Assembly: GCA_024195265.1 (NCBI GenBank)
Contig: JAJLRJ010000014.1
Coordinates: 17,178,459 to 17,242,458, forward strand
Source: Dendrophyllia cribrosa
Taxonomy: Eukaryota; Cnidaria; Anthozoa; Scleractinia; Dendrophylliidae
Length of the DNA stretch: 64,000 bases
Direction: 5' to 3'
Within the stretch, counting starts at the first letter, position 1. Each line of letters begins with the position of its first letter. Shown here piece by piece: positions 10,510-22,084 of the stretch. The notes under the pieces were generated by a model, which had not been told where the DNA came from, ran no database searches, and saw only the letters and a program-made list of their open reading frames with translations. The position numbers and the translations under genes are program-made.

Positions 10510-12753
10510 TGCAAATACACGTCAGTCTGTAGAAACAGGCCGTTTTGTGTTTCACTATAAGGAAAAACATGAAAATAGCGAAAATTGTAAAACTGACACA
10601 ACAATCTGTAATAAACTTTCAGGGAGCCTGCGAAATTGTGGGTGCATTCTCTCGCCGGCTTGAATGCTCTGTTGTTTAAGAGGGTCTCTGTGACAGTCGA
10701 GCAAAGAAGCTCATCAGGAAAAAAAAAGCTTGGCGAGATTGGAGCGAGCGGACGAGCCGAAGGGAAACTAGTTGTGGACAGGCATTACTTTCCGGCGCTC
10801 GCTCGTCGATCGCCGAAGGCGTGATTTTCTCTCCCGCTCGACAGGGAGTGCTAGCAGACTACTTTATGACATTAATTTAACCTCAGCTGTCAGATGGCTT
10901 ACATTTTCATCGTCAACTAACAACAATAGGAGATAAAGCGAGCGTCAACCGACAAATTAGGGTACATTTTTCTGTCTGGTATCGATGCGAGAGCTTCTTT
11001 TAACGGGCGAGTAGAGACAGTCTGTTACTGAATATAAACATCCTTGTAGTTTTTCTTCAGTATTCTTTTATCATTAGACATAGAGAGACGAACCATCGAT
11101 ACAGCAGTAAAAAGCACCTTTCACCTAGCAATCCGTGTAAATTTGAGCGTTGTATTTTGCATAGAAACGGAGATATACGGTCATATACGTTAGTGAATAT
11201 CGAGATGACGGAACGCAATGAAATCTTGCATGTACATGTAAAAAAAAGTCATATACAAACGTCTGTGAAAATCTAAAAATTCACGATAAAACACTCAAAT
11301 TTGAAGGTCTTGTTAATTGTAAGGCGTTCTTTCTGGATGTGTTGATGGTTTTTCTATCCGAGTCAAAATTACAAATTTAGAGAATGAGGTTGTCTATTCT
11401 AAAAGCTCGTCAGTGCCAGCTTATCTTCGTTCCCGATTGAATGTAGTGACTGGTGTAGTCCATCAAAATAATGTTACCCCACAGCATTTTGCATTTGTTA
11501 TGTTTCTCCGACGGAGACCCAACTTTACACAGGAGAAAGACAATGCGAAAGAACTTCAATTGCCTAAGACAAAACACGATGGCACTGACTGAGCTTCGAA
11601 GCTTAACGTACCGCGCTTTCAACTTAAAGTTCGTAACAACACGTTGTACGCAACCTTCAAAAAACAATAGCTGTACAATATACTAGTTCTGACGTTTTGT
11701 TCTGGCTGGCTAACGGTGTTGCTTTTTTTAACAAACTCTTTGATATATCTATAACCGTCAAGTGTGGACCCTCTTAAAACCAACTTTCTCTATTAAAATA
11801 ATACCCCCATCTTGGCAGTCCATATAGATCACTCACAATGTTTCAGCACGATCCACGCAATTAAACAAAATAACAACAACTGTCCAATATACTAAACTGC
11901 TTTGATTACGTTTAGGACGGCTAAACTTGAGGAGTAGATTTCCTATAATTAAACTGCATTCCCCGTCTTATACATAACTAAACTTACAATCGAAGTTGAT
12001 GCCGCAAGAAAACCGGCTTCGCCCATTTCACACACTTCTATTCACAATTTAAAGTGAGAGCTATCCCAGCTGAGCGCAGACTAGTGATCTAAACGTATCC
12101 GTTCAGCACAGTCCGACCCTTCAATATATCTTCGGTTCTCAGTGTCCAATACACATCGAAAGATTTCAGGCGTCTGAAGTATTCCTAACCTTTCAAGCTC
12201 TCGGATATATATACTCTTTCACCAGCATAAACTAAAAAAAAGCAGTCTTTGAATAGATATATGCCATCACAAATTAAGACAAAGTTGTTAATTTTGTAGC
12301 ACACCTATATATTTCGGCTACCTTTAGCAACCTTCCTTAGGCAATAATTGCCGTTACACAAGCACGCGTCACAGTACTTTTAAACCTGTCGAATTATACG
12401 TAGATTCATATATATATAAATCTATATATAAATGTCGAGTGAGCTTCTTAGAATAACTTTCAGTAAAGTAACCTTTTTTAGGCTTATACTGACTCAACGT
12501 GATTTTAAAAAACCTCACCGCTCTTCACAGTCAAGCTGGATTGCGTAAATTTGAAAGGGAATTTATAATCAACACGATATTTCTGACCTGAATCGCTGTT
12601 AATTTAAGCTAATACTACTTTGATATTTGTTTCACTTCGCTTCTTTACCATGGCCGCCAATGTTATCTTAGTAACTCTGATCGATTTGTCAAAATAGAAA
12701 CAAACAAAAACGTTTGATGAGTTTGAAAACGGTAAACAAAAGACTACACGACT
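10510..12753. other. Upstream flank of Cys-rich gene, no other gene recognised
   Basis: The first 330 bp upstream of the ATG are comparatively GC-rich (for example 'gagcggacgagccg') and may contain the promoter, but no specific element can be assigned. Further on there is only AT-rich DNA with short tatata runs near 12,410-12,430. Overlapping ORFs at 11.4-11.7 kb are unsupported. Confidence 0.4.
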
Positions 12754-12763
12754 GGAGCACAAG

Positions 12764-13231
12764 CCCGGGGGGGGGGGGGGGGGAGGGGGGTACTCGGCCA
12801 ATTTTTGGGTGGGGGTGTGCCGCTGGGACTCTGAGACCCTTAACCTATACTAGACCATTTTAGCGGCATTTTGCAACCCTATTCTAGACTAAACACCGCA
12901 ACACCCTACCCTATCCTAGACCTATTCCAGACTCGCTATTTTCCAGAAACTCGTTCACTATCACAGCTATTAGTTAACAGGGGTCAGCAAAAATGCCGTA
13001 CTGCCCGCCGTACCGATTTTTAAATGCCATTTGGCAGTAAACCTTGTCTAGACTAAATTCTTCACGCAATTGATCAGTTTAGCGGAAAATGATACCCTAT
13101 TCTAGACCAAAAATCTCTGATAACTATACCCTATCCTAGACTAAACTGCCTGAAAACCATACCCTTCACAGCGGCACATACCTATATAGCTCATATATGG
13201 GAGTACCCCCCCCCCCCCCCCCCCCCCCTCC
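12764..13231. mobile_element. Poly-G/poly-C bounded TIR element with 10-bp target duplication
   Basis: The left end is a run of G followed by GGGTACTC (plus-strand wording 'gggggg tactcggcc'). The right end mirrors it as GGGAGTA followed by a run of about 23 C. The flanking 10-mer GGAGCACAAG occurs at 12,754-12,763 and again at 13,232-13,241, which fixes both boundaries. The interior is a degenerate array of 'accctattctagac'-like blocks with no coding capacity. It is the best-bounded of several related elements in the window. Confidence 0.85.
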
Positions 13232-13906
13232 GGAGCACAAGTTACTGCTGCAATTAGCTTAGTACCATTCATTTTAGTGATCGTCTTAAGGATTTTAACG
13301 CACAGCTAAAAAATATCTTAACTTTGAGAGTGAAAGTTAAAATTAAAAAAACATGTAAAGGAATCTCAATTTTGTAGCATCGCGTTGTTCCAAGAGAGAT
13401 TAAGTTAACCCAGGATTAGACTCAACTTTGAATTCTAATCAGTTTTACATTTTTCATCAATGTGCATTTCTGAACTGAATTCGTTTTGTTGTCTACATCA
13501 GTGGCTTTGCCTTCTTCCAAACCATATATCTAATTAAAAACTCGGGTTAGCGTTTATCAGCTTTCCAGGGAACAATTGCAACCGGGTCTAGATGTATATA
13601 TATCACTTTGTAGTTTCACTCTTAAAAATGCTAACCTCTTCAACAAGATTGATTGAAACAACCGAGGAAATGCCAGAAAGTGGTAGATGGACAAGAGTCA
13701 ATCACTCATGGTCTACTGATATTGTACTGATATTGGTCGATATTGTAGCAATATTGTCCAGATAACATCTTTGTTTGTTATGTTGCTAAGATGTTATCAT
13801 TGAAGGTATATCATATTCAGTCGGCTTGATTTAACTTTGGAGCAAACAAAAGTAACCTAGCATGACGAGCTGGCTAACCGATAGCGTGACTTAACCCAAA
13901 ATTGTT

Positions 13907-13935
13907 TTTTTTTTTTGGGGGGGGGGGGGGGGGGA
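13907..13935. repeat. Poly-T/poly-G tract
   Basis: A run of T is followed directly by a run of about 18 G and then gagaga. It may be an orphan end of the poly-G family; no partner end was found. Confidence 0.7.
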
Positions 13936-14049
13936 GAGAGATTTAATTTGAATGGTCACACTTGAGGGCTTCATCCGCAGAGGAGTAAGAGAAAATACGA
14001 GAGAAGTCAATCACCCTGTACAGCATAAATTGGTACCACGGAAACATAC

Positions 14050-14570
14050 TACTCAATAGCAATGCTCAATATCTTTCATTTGCATGGTTAGAACCACTTT
14101 GTACAGAATAATAAACAGTACCACAGGAAAGTACTGCTAAGTAGCTTTTATTCGAATGGTCACACTTTAAGACTTCATCGACAGACTCAACAGTTAGAAC
14201 CACCTCAGTTGTCCCCGCAGTATAATAAAAAAAACACACAGGAAAGTACTGCTCAGTAGCTTTCATTTGAATGGTCACACTAAAAGATTTCGTCCACAGA
14301 CTCTTTAGTTAATTAGAACCACCTTTGACGGCATAATAAACAGTACCCGGCACAGGAAAGTACTGCTATTAAAGTAGCTTTCATTGGTGAATGATCAAAA
14401 CCTAGGATTTCGTGCACAGGGTCAAAAGTTAGACCCACCTTGTACAACATATAATAATAATAAACAGTACCACAGGAAAGTACTGCTCAGTAGCTTTCAG
14501 TTGAATCGTCACACTTGAGGATTTTATCTACAGGCGTCAAACAGTCAAGAACACTTTGTGCGTCTCAAGG
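14050..14570 (-). repeat. 106-bp family tandem repeats, about 5 diverged units
   Basis: Units in reverse orientation read 'gtaccacaggaaagtactgc', then 'agtagctttcatttgaatgg', then 'tcacacttgagg...ttcatccacagactc'. They correspond to the array at 42.1-42.6 kb. Individual units carry insertions such as (ata)n. Confidence 0.8.
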
Positions 14571-15132
14571 ACTACACGAGTGAAAGGCTAACAAATCTTT
14601 CGAATTATCACGACCTTGTATAGTTTCTTCGCGGCTAGAAACATTGACTGAACATCTAAAACATGATTGAATAAGTGAAGACAGGCCTTTGTCTCCTTTT
14701 GGTTCAGTAAAATCGTACATTTATTCAAGTTTTCGACGCCGTGGAATCAATGTTAGGCAGCCAGCAGAGAATCAATATTGTTTTTGCGTTTTGTGAAAAA
14801 ATAGAAATTGTACTTATAGGATTCAGTGATCAATACGTGATATGCTTCCTGTTTGTCTTTTTTCTTATTATAGCCACTAGAACGTTGGGTATAATATGCA
14901 TGTTATTTCACTCATAACATTCCACACTATTTTAATATGTGACCAATTACATTCTACAGTAACGTTTTTATTCCCAATCCAAACAGTATAATCCATCCGT
15001 ATTTTCTCTTATCCAGAAAAGGATCTTGCCTTAGACCTAAATCCCAAAAAGAATTATTCATATTGTAAACAGCTGGAAATCAAAACGTCGTTTTAGTTAC
15101 TAGAAATTAAATGCATGTGTGGACACTTATTA

Positions 15133-15827
15133 GCCTGTTCCAGGTGTTCAGCGAACAGTTGGGGAAAGTAGGCCTGTCCCGATTGTGCTCGGCAACTTTT
15201 GAGCAACTTTTGACGTTTGAAGCAACTTTTTGCAGTTCTTGCAACCTCGAGCAAATTTCGCCTTTCAGAGCAACTTTTGAGCAAATTAAAGGTTTACAGC
15301 ACATATCAAGCAAGAAAAAGTGAACAATTTGATAGAAAATTTCAATTTAAGTGAATTTATTGATGTTTATCAAGGCCGTTTTGAACAAATAACCTGTCAC
15401 TTGATAAGACGTCGAATGAACCATAAGTTTTTTCCGTCATTTCGATCCTTAAAATGCGCATAATTTGCGAGGAACTCTTTAAAGCTTAAAGTTTTAAGCT
15501 ATTTTTCGTAACTGATATTAGCAATTATTGAGAAAAACATAAAATGAAGCTTTAATTAACGTTTGTAGAAAATATCATGAAATTTAGAGCAACTTTTGAA
15601 ATTTAGGTAGCAACTTTTTGGATTTTGGCAATTTTTTTTAGCCCCTTTTTGGCATTCTAGGGAGCAACTTTTCAGCATTTTACGAGCACAATCGGGACAG
15701 GCCTATGGGGAAGGCGCGAAGAAAAGCCTCCTCTCCCCAGTCTCCCCGCATTTTTTTCGCTCGCTTTTCTTCGCGCCCTTCCCCAACTATTCGCGCTTTC
15801 CCCACTATCTGAACGCCTGGAACAGGC
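15133..15827. mobile_element. TA-flanked foldback MITE, interrupted
   Basis: The terminal repeats GCCTGTTCCAGG(t)GTTCAG and CTGAACGCCTGGAACAGGC are bounded by TA on both sides. A 95-bp uninterrupted relative at 39,325-39,419 shows the original compact form. Here the element is enlarged by the insertion at 15,171-15,703 and by local duplication of its 'cttcgcgccttcccc' segment. Confidence 0.85.
15171..15703. mobile_element. Nested MITE with internal 'gagcaactttt' repeats
   Basis: GGCCTGTCCCGATTGTGCTCG at the left mirrors CGAGCACAATCGGGACAGGCC at the right, flanked by TA on both sides (15,169-15,170 and 15,704-15,705). The interior repeats 'gagcaacttttga' many times near both ends. Confidence 0.88.
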
Positions 15828-18800
15828 TAGACACTTACAAGATCTGATCAGGGTGCAAACCAGGGCTCTGAGGTCAAAGTTGAGCCGCAAGCGCGGAAGC
15901 AGGAAGAAATGTATGTCTTATGAAGGCCAATTCATTTCTGTAATCAAACTATGCTATTCTATCTTTCAATAATTTAATTACTTTGAGTATTTTATACTTT
16001 CTTCCACTCAGACCCCAAATATTTCAGTTAGAGTTTTAAAATGCAATATGGAATTATATAAAGCTTAATTGATAAAACGTTACAAGTACGTGCTTTTGTA
16101 AGGGATGGAAACGTGTTGGGTTACTTAAGTTATTGTAGATGGTTCTAAAAGTAATTCTCGACCGATTTTGCCTCAGGCGATCACGATTTTATCTTCTGTA
16201 TGTGTGCGGACCTATGTTAATTATATCGTGCCTGCAGCTATCTTTCGATGCTTTTAACCTTCAGATTAAAAAATGTACACAAGTCAAAATTATAAAATAT
16301 CAAAACCAACCATTTATTCCAAAATGCTATGTATAGTTGAGCGCGAAAAGCTTGAACCACATTGCATTTTATGAAATTTGAAAACTGTTTAATTTTCATT
16401 AACATCTCGTTACTCTTGAGTTAGCTTTCAGCGGATACAAACTTTGTGTTCCTATAATCTTACAATTTTGCTCTAATTTCTCGGATGCTTTTCATGCTAA
16501 ACTGAATAAGTCCATCAATTGTGATTGCACAAACTTGAAAAGAAAAAAGAGAAATTCTTGGGTATACTTGAGAAAACAAACTCTTTTCTCGAAAGTCTTT
16601 CACCAAGATCGTTCGCCCGTGATCATGAGGATTCATGCGAACTATCAGTCACTGCAATGTGCTTAAAGAATATTTCCTATTTTTAACGACCACTTAAGCA
16701 ACCTTTGTAAATAGAGACGTCAAAGGCAATTAGTTTCCGCACTTTTGGGCCAGAACGAGCAATTAGTCATCGATTAGCATCCTTTTGCGCGGGAACGAAG
16801 CCGCGGGTCTAGATCTTTTTTTATCTTTCATTCCGTGTGCCCATGTGGGCACCACATTGAAACAATTGCGTGCGGTAGCTCTTGACTCACTTTTTTCGTG
16901 AGAGCAAGCTACTGAAAAAAATACAAGCTCTTTGACGGAGTAAGCGACCTATAAATTATAAATATGTTACTGCTCTGTATAGTTGAGTGCGCATTATAAC
17001 TTTAAACAGAACAATATTAAATGATGTTTTACAGATCACTGATAAACTATTGAAAAACTCAGTTAGGGGTAGCTAAGGTCTCCCGTTGGATTTGTCTGCG
17101 TGAATTGTCCCAAATAGCCTTTTACCGGTCGGATGTGCCAACTGACAACCGCAGTCGACAATGTCTTGACTTCAGTTTGGAGTATTCGATAATTACAAAG
17201 ATTCAATGGAAAAGATTAACTAAGTTTTAATTATAAATAGCATCGAAATATGCTTAATTATGGTATTGTATTGTTAAAGACAACAGTCACGTTCTAGAAT
17301 ATTTCTCCTTACGATGGAAAATGGCGGAACGCTATACTTGTTAAAAGTTTCGTATCTTTTGTTGTTAAGGTTTCTCATCTTTTGTTCTTAGTATTACTCA
17401 CACCACTTAGAACTGTTGTTTACATTCAATTCTGTCGTGAAAACAGAACACAGAACGCATCGAAAAACTGCAAATTTGAAGAAACCGTTCGAAATTCTGG
17501 TCGGCTATGCATGTTCACGAATTAAGTACAAATCACCTTGATATTCTATGTTCATCGATTGTAACTACATCTCACTTGCTTTCTTTAGAAAGAGTCATTA
17601 TTCGCAAACTACATGTTAATCGACACTTCGATGCGCGAAGAAAGTTTGTAGAACGTGTATCTTACCTTGGTTAACTGGCTGCAAATGTTCCGGCAGTGAC
17701 TAAATGATGTTTCCTTTGTGGTCTTCTTTCTTATGACATACAGCGACTTCAGCTGACGACTTCCGAATGAGCTTAACACCACGACTCCTGTCTATTTACC
17801 GACCATAAACTGGATCAGATATTGTTAGCAGTCCACAGGAAAAGTAAACTTCGGACTGACAAAAGATTCTTGAAATTCAAAAATTCTAAAGTGCTGGCAT
17901 GTTATATCAGTAAACACAAATGAGTTTTTAAGCGGTAAAACAGACAGGTTTCCGAGTGCATCGATGTATGACTAACGCCCATTTTCTCTGACGTTTAATA
18001 ACAAAAGCTGCCACGATATATGTATGGTTATTATGGTTATGTGTCGTTTTGTTTTGTGAAATCAGCCAGTGGGAACAAGGACAAAACGCAATTAGCACCA
18101 AGTCACAGATGTAAATTAAATTTGATTCAATGTCTTGCCGATTTGATCTAATGAGGAAAACGTATGTGCATATCACAGTGGTATTAGTCAAACTGGTGAT
18201 ATTTCTGATATTTCTTTGGAGGGGATTTCACAAGTTATTTATCATCTCTTAGCCCCAATATAACTGTTTAAATCGTTCTTCGGAGCAAAATAATGACAGG
18301 AGACATGAAAACGAAATTTTAATCACAACGAAGGCTATCTCGTGCGCTGCACAAGACAAAACGTCACAAAAACATCCACATTTTCTCAGAAGATTACTTT
18401 AAAAATCACATTTAAGCTCTAATCCAAACTCTTTGATTAGTTTTGATTCCAACGTAAACTCGTTAAATTAAGGCATGTTTGCTTCCTTACTAATCTAATC
18501 CGCTCATTTGCACAAAATATTTCAAGTTTTCCGATTTTCCCGGTTTGGCGCAAGAAAACAATCGTTCAGTATGTCCAATACATACATCGGAATTTCGCGG
18601 TTTCGTTGCATTATCTGTGAAAAGCATTTAGCGCTGTTTAATTACCTAGTCACCGCGTGGAACAATAATATAAACAAACGCACCTGCATAACCCTGTATA
18701 GCCAATTGGGTGATTAAAAAATCCCATAGCGATGATAGGCTCTTTGGGAATAATACACATCCCACACTAGGAAACTACGGTCAATTATACTTGTCTAAAT

Positions 18801-20011
18801 AAACCGCTTTGATTGATTGGTGGTGATTTGTCGGCGTTTTATGTTCTTTTATGATGCTCGGTTGATTTGAATTACATGGTTCGACATAGAAAAACAATGT
18901 GCCAAAGAGTCATAGTAGTTATCAATCAGTGTTGTCAGAGATCAAGAGCCTTTCGAATATATTATATAGTAAACCTTATTTGAATTGTCTTACAAAGGAT
19001 TCATTTAGATTGCTCTTACATGTGAGGGTTTTATAGATTCTGTTTTAACAATTTGAACATAAATAAAACTGTGCCAAAAAATGGAGTAATCTTCCCTAGG
19101 AGCGAGTGCAGACTAAGACTACTAAGGCGCCAGAGATCGATTTCACAGCTAGGCTACGAAAACAAAATCCAGAAGATATTTTTCTCCGACCGTTCAACCG
19201 AATATTCTGGACAAATTTTGATCCTATACAAAATAACAATAATCTAACAATAACGTTTCAAACGACTCACTTAGACTGTTTTAAAATTCCAATGTAAAAC
19301 TATGCCAAATAAATGTGAGCGAGCTTCTTAGAGGTTGCGCAGAAGGGCAGGATATTTATCTTACTGCGCCTACAAATTAAAATAGGTTCCAGAAGATAAT
19401 TTTCCATATATAGGACCGTTCTACGGAATAGTTTAATTTTTTGGACAAATTTTAATCCAGAATACAACATACAAATATTTAAAACATAAAAATAAACGTG
19501 AGGTATTTTCTAAGAGTTAATTTAAGTATAGCTGGATGTGTACAGTACACAGAGCAAAGGAGAAAGACGTAAATTAAGTTGAGCTCGGTCACAAAGGTGT
19601 GCAGAAGTATAATTTTCAGAAGCATGCTAACATAACGTGATGCAAACAGTTTTAGTTTTAGTTTAGTTTCAGTTCAGGAAGTGCCAGAGCGAAGCGAACA
19701 AAACTGAAAACTGGAGAATCTCACTTTTTTGTCTATAGTCTAAAATCTCTATAAGGTAGACACCGCTCCAAAGCGGACAGCTAGCCGCTGAACTAGTCCG
19801 GCCGATGGTGTCTGAATTAGAGAGAGTTCACTGCCATCCTTCACACTGAATGGTATTTGCCAGAAAAAGCAAAGCCGCATCAAGTGGGAGGAAAGACCGA
19901 AACTGTCCTATAATGCGCACATCGACCTCAGCTCGTTCCCAGGTTCAGTCTCTGATGTGAAAAAGAGAGACACTGAGAACAAGATGCGCATGTGTTCACT
20001 AGGCAGTCAAT
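15828..20011. other. 4.2 kb without recognisable gene
   Basis: I see no supportable coding exon or RNA. A diverged direct duplication of roughly 240 bp is visible (about 19,030-19,250 versus 19,283-19,480, sharing 'tgccaaa', 'gagcgag', 'ccagaaga' and 'ttctggacaaattttgatcc'). A fragment with 'aaagcggacag' near 19,740-19,810 resembles ends of mariner-like elements, and a decayed CAACCTCG-type end lies at about 19,932-19,985. Confidence 0.4.
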
Positions 20012-20163
20012 AGCCCGTTTCGCAGATACGGCAGCCATATTGATTTTGCCCCCAGGGCATCCCATAATGACCATTTAAATTAATATATTCCTTTATTTTC
20101 AATGTTCATTATGGGATGCCCTGGGGGCAAAATCAATATGGCTGCCGTATCTGCGAAACGGGG
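20012..20163. mobile_element. TA-flanked palindromic MITE, copy 1
   Basis: The arms (CCCGTTTCGCAGATACGGC ... GCCGTATCTGCGAAACGGG) run almost perfectly for about 60 bp each around a short AT-rich loop. TA flanks both sides. A second copy lies at 28,757-28,898. Confidence 0.9.
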
Positions 20164-20888
20164 TATGGTTAAGTACGTACGGATAATTTCGTATTGCATT
20201 GTCATTAGACAAAATTCAATAATACCTCATCTTATTTTAGATCAGAATACTATACTGTTGTAGATATAATTTGGAAAAGATGGTAACACGTACAAATTAA
20301 TTGCTCCAAAATATTATCCTCTTCGTTGACAAATAAAACATCTTCGAGCAAATAATCCTAGGAAACGAACAGTTATATCTCTTTTTATTATATGGAAGGG
20401 AGTGTTTTACCGGGAACTAAAACACTCATAGAATCGATACGACCACTATATGTTTCCTATGTAACACGAGTGGTCATATCGAGCAACGACGTCGCGATTC
20501 CCTTCTTTTCAAATTTTGCTTAATGAATTTGGTTTGTTTGTTGTTCGGAAAAATGGCCGCCACAAGAAACAACAACAAATTTCTGCTGCGTTGTCACAGA
20601 ACCTCCCAAACCATAGAACCAAACTAAACCACATTTTTTGTCCATATAATAAAAAAAATACACGTTAACTCGAAGATATCTTGATTTTATGTTCTCGTGG
20701 CAAGAACAATATCTTACTCGTTCGCTGTGCTCACTCGTGAGATACTTACTGTAATTGTAGACATTAACTGTAAAAATACTCTTGCTCTGAAATTATGTTA
20801 CTGAGAAATAAAATCTATTAGAAAGTCTCCAATTTCTATCCTCTGCGAAACTTCGGCTCCTGGGACATCCGTAAAATGTATATTCTGA
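20164..20888. other. Flank upstream of the LTR retrotransposon
   Basis: No gene is seen. It includes a small inverted pair around 20,400-20,480 (aaaacactcat / acgaccacta ... gagtggtcat). The expected upstream part of the 5' LTR is not present here. Confidence 0.4.
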
Positions 20889-20929
20889 TGATGTTTCGAT
20901 ATTTAAGTGCCTGTTTACTTATCGTTACA
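20889..20929 (+). repeat. Truncated 5' LTR
   Basis: Forty-one bases ending ATCGTTACA are identical to the last 41 bases of the 3' LTR. Sequence to the left (gtaaaatgtatattc...) does not match the 3' LTR, so the U3 part is missing. Confidence 0.9.
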
Positions 20930-20945
20930 TGGTGTCAGAAGTCCA
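20930..20945 (+). promoter_or_regulatory. Primer-binding site of the LTR element
   Basis: TGGTGTCAGAAG starts directly after the LTR terminal CA. It resembles the 3' end complement of an initiator methionine tRNA (TGG then a purine/pyrimidine mix), but the exact tRNA cannot be assigned by eye. Confidence 0.65.
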
Positions 20946-20998
20946 TCGAACTCAGACGCCAAGAGCACCGACATTTTGTGAGAGAAGTCGCCAGATTT

Positions 20999-22084
20999 AT
21001 GCCGGAAACAAGCAACGAACAGCGACCTTCGACATCCACCAGTTCAATGGCAAATTTTCAAATTCCTCCCCCTGAAATTCTCGAGCTCAACGATGGCTCC
21101 ACGGCTTCCAACTGGCGAACTTGGGTCTCTGCCTGGAAGAATTATACGCTGGCCACAAAGTTGGATAAAGAGGAAGAAGAACGACAAGTAGCGACACTGT
21201 TGGCGGTCATCGGGAAAGAAGCAAACAAGGTGTTTCGTATTTTCACTTGGGCCTCGGAAGGCGATGAGAAGAAGATTGCGCCCGTTTTAAAGAAGTTCGA
21301 GGATTACTGCATTCCCAGAGAAAACACGATTTACGAGCGTTTTCTGTTCTTTACTCGAGATCAGCGGAAATCTGAAACGGTTGATCAATATATGACGGAA
21401 TTACGCCAAATTGCAGGGAACTGTGATTTTGAATCACTCACACCGGATCAGCTTCTCCGTGATCGTCTGGTAACTGGCACCAGGAATGGCAAGGTACGTG
21501 AAAATCTGCTTAAAGAGAAGAAGTTGACCTTAGAGAAAGCTTTAGATATTGCTCGTGCTGCAGAGAGCACAGCTGCTCAAATTAAAGTTATGACTACTGA
21601 ATCTGGGTTGAACGCTGTCCAACTGAAAGAGAAAGAGCAGTCTGATGACAGTCGGGTTGTGAACGATAACAGGATCAGAGATTGCAGATTCTGTGGAAGG
21701 AATCATGAAAGACGTAACTGTCCCGCATTTGGACAGACCTGTGCATATTGTAAAAAGAAGAATCATTTTGTAGTCAAGTGCCCAGCCAAAAGTAAGGTGT
21801 CTACTGTTCAGGAGCGGTTTTATTTGAGTACTGCGGGTGTTGGGTGCCATGAGAGTCGTGAGATGGTGACCCTCAACGTGTCAAAGGATGCTGAGGCTAT
21901 CACAGGTCATGAAGTGGCTTTCTTGATGGACACTGGGGCTGAATGCAACCTATTGCCTTTGAATGTATACAAGAATGTGACCGGAGATCTGGACTTAAAA
22001 TTTCTTGATACTCGAGCAAAGTCAGTTTTGATCTTGGCTAATGGATATGAACAATCCCTGAGGGGAAAGCAACCCTGTATGTAA
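20999..22084 (+). CDS. Gag with zinc knuckles and start of aspartic protease
   Basis: The reading frame is open from inside the LTR, but the likeliest start is the ATG at 20,999, which begins MPETSNEQ. (Residue numbers here count from the upstream frame start at 20,876.) The capsid-like region spans about residues 75-230. Two CCHC-type zinc knuckles follow, CRFCGRNHERRNC (270-282) and CAYCKKKNHFVVKC (289-302), for RNA packaging. The protease active-site motif DTG is at 352-354, within FLMDTGAECNLLP. The frame then stops at 22,082 partway through the protease domain. The remaining protease and pol lie in the -1 frame. An overlap of 34 nt (22,051-22,084) contains a GGGAAAG heptamer. Confidence 0.88.
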   Translation: MPETSNEQRPSTSTSSMANFQIPPPEILELNDGSTASNWRTWVSAWKNYTLATKLDKEEEERQVATLLAVIGKEANKVFRIFTWASEGDEKKIAPVLKKFEDYCIPRENTIYERFLFFTRDQRKSETVDQYMTELRQIAGNCDFESLTPDQLLRDRLVTGTRNGKVRENLLKEKKLTLEKALDIARAAESTAAQIKVMTTESGLNAVQLKEKEQSDDSRVVNDNRIRDCRFCGRNHERRNCPAFGQTCAYCKKKNHFVVKCPAKSKVSTVQERFYLSTAGVGCHESREMVTLNVSKDAEAITGHEVAFLMDTGAECNLLPLNVYKNVTGDLDLKFLDTRAKSVLILANGYEQSLRGKQPCM

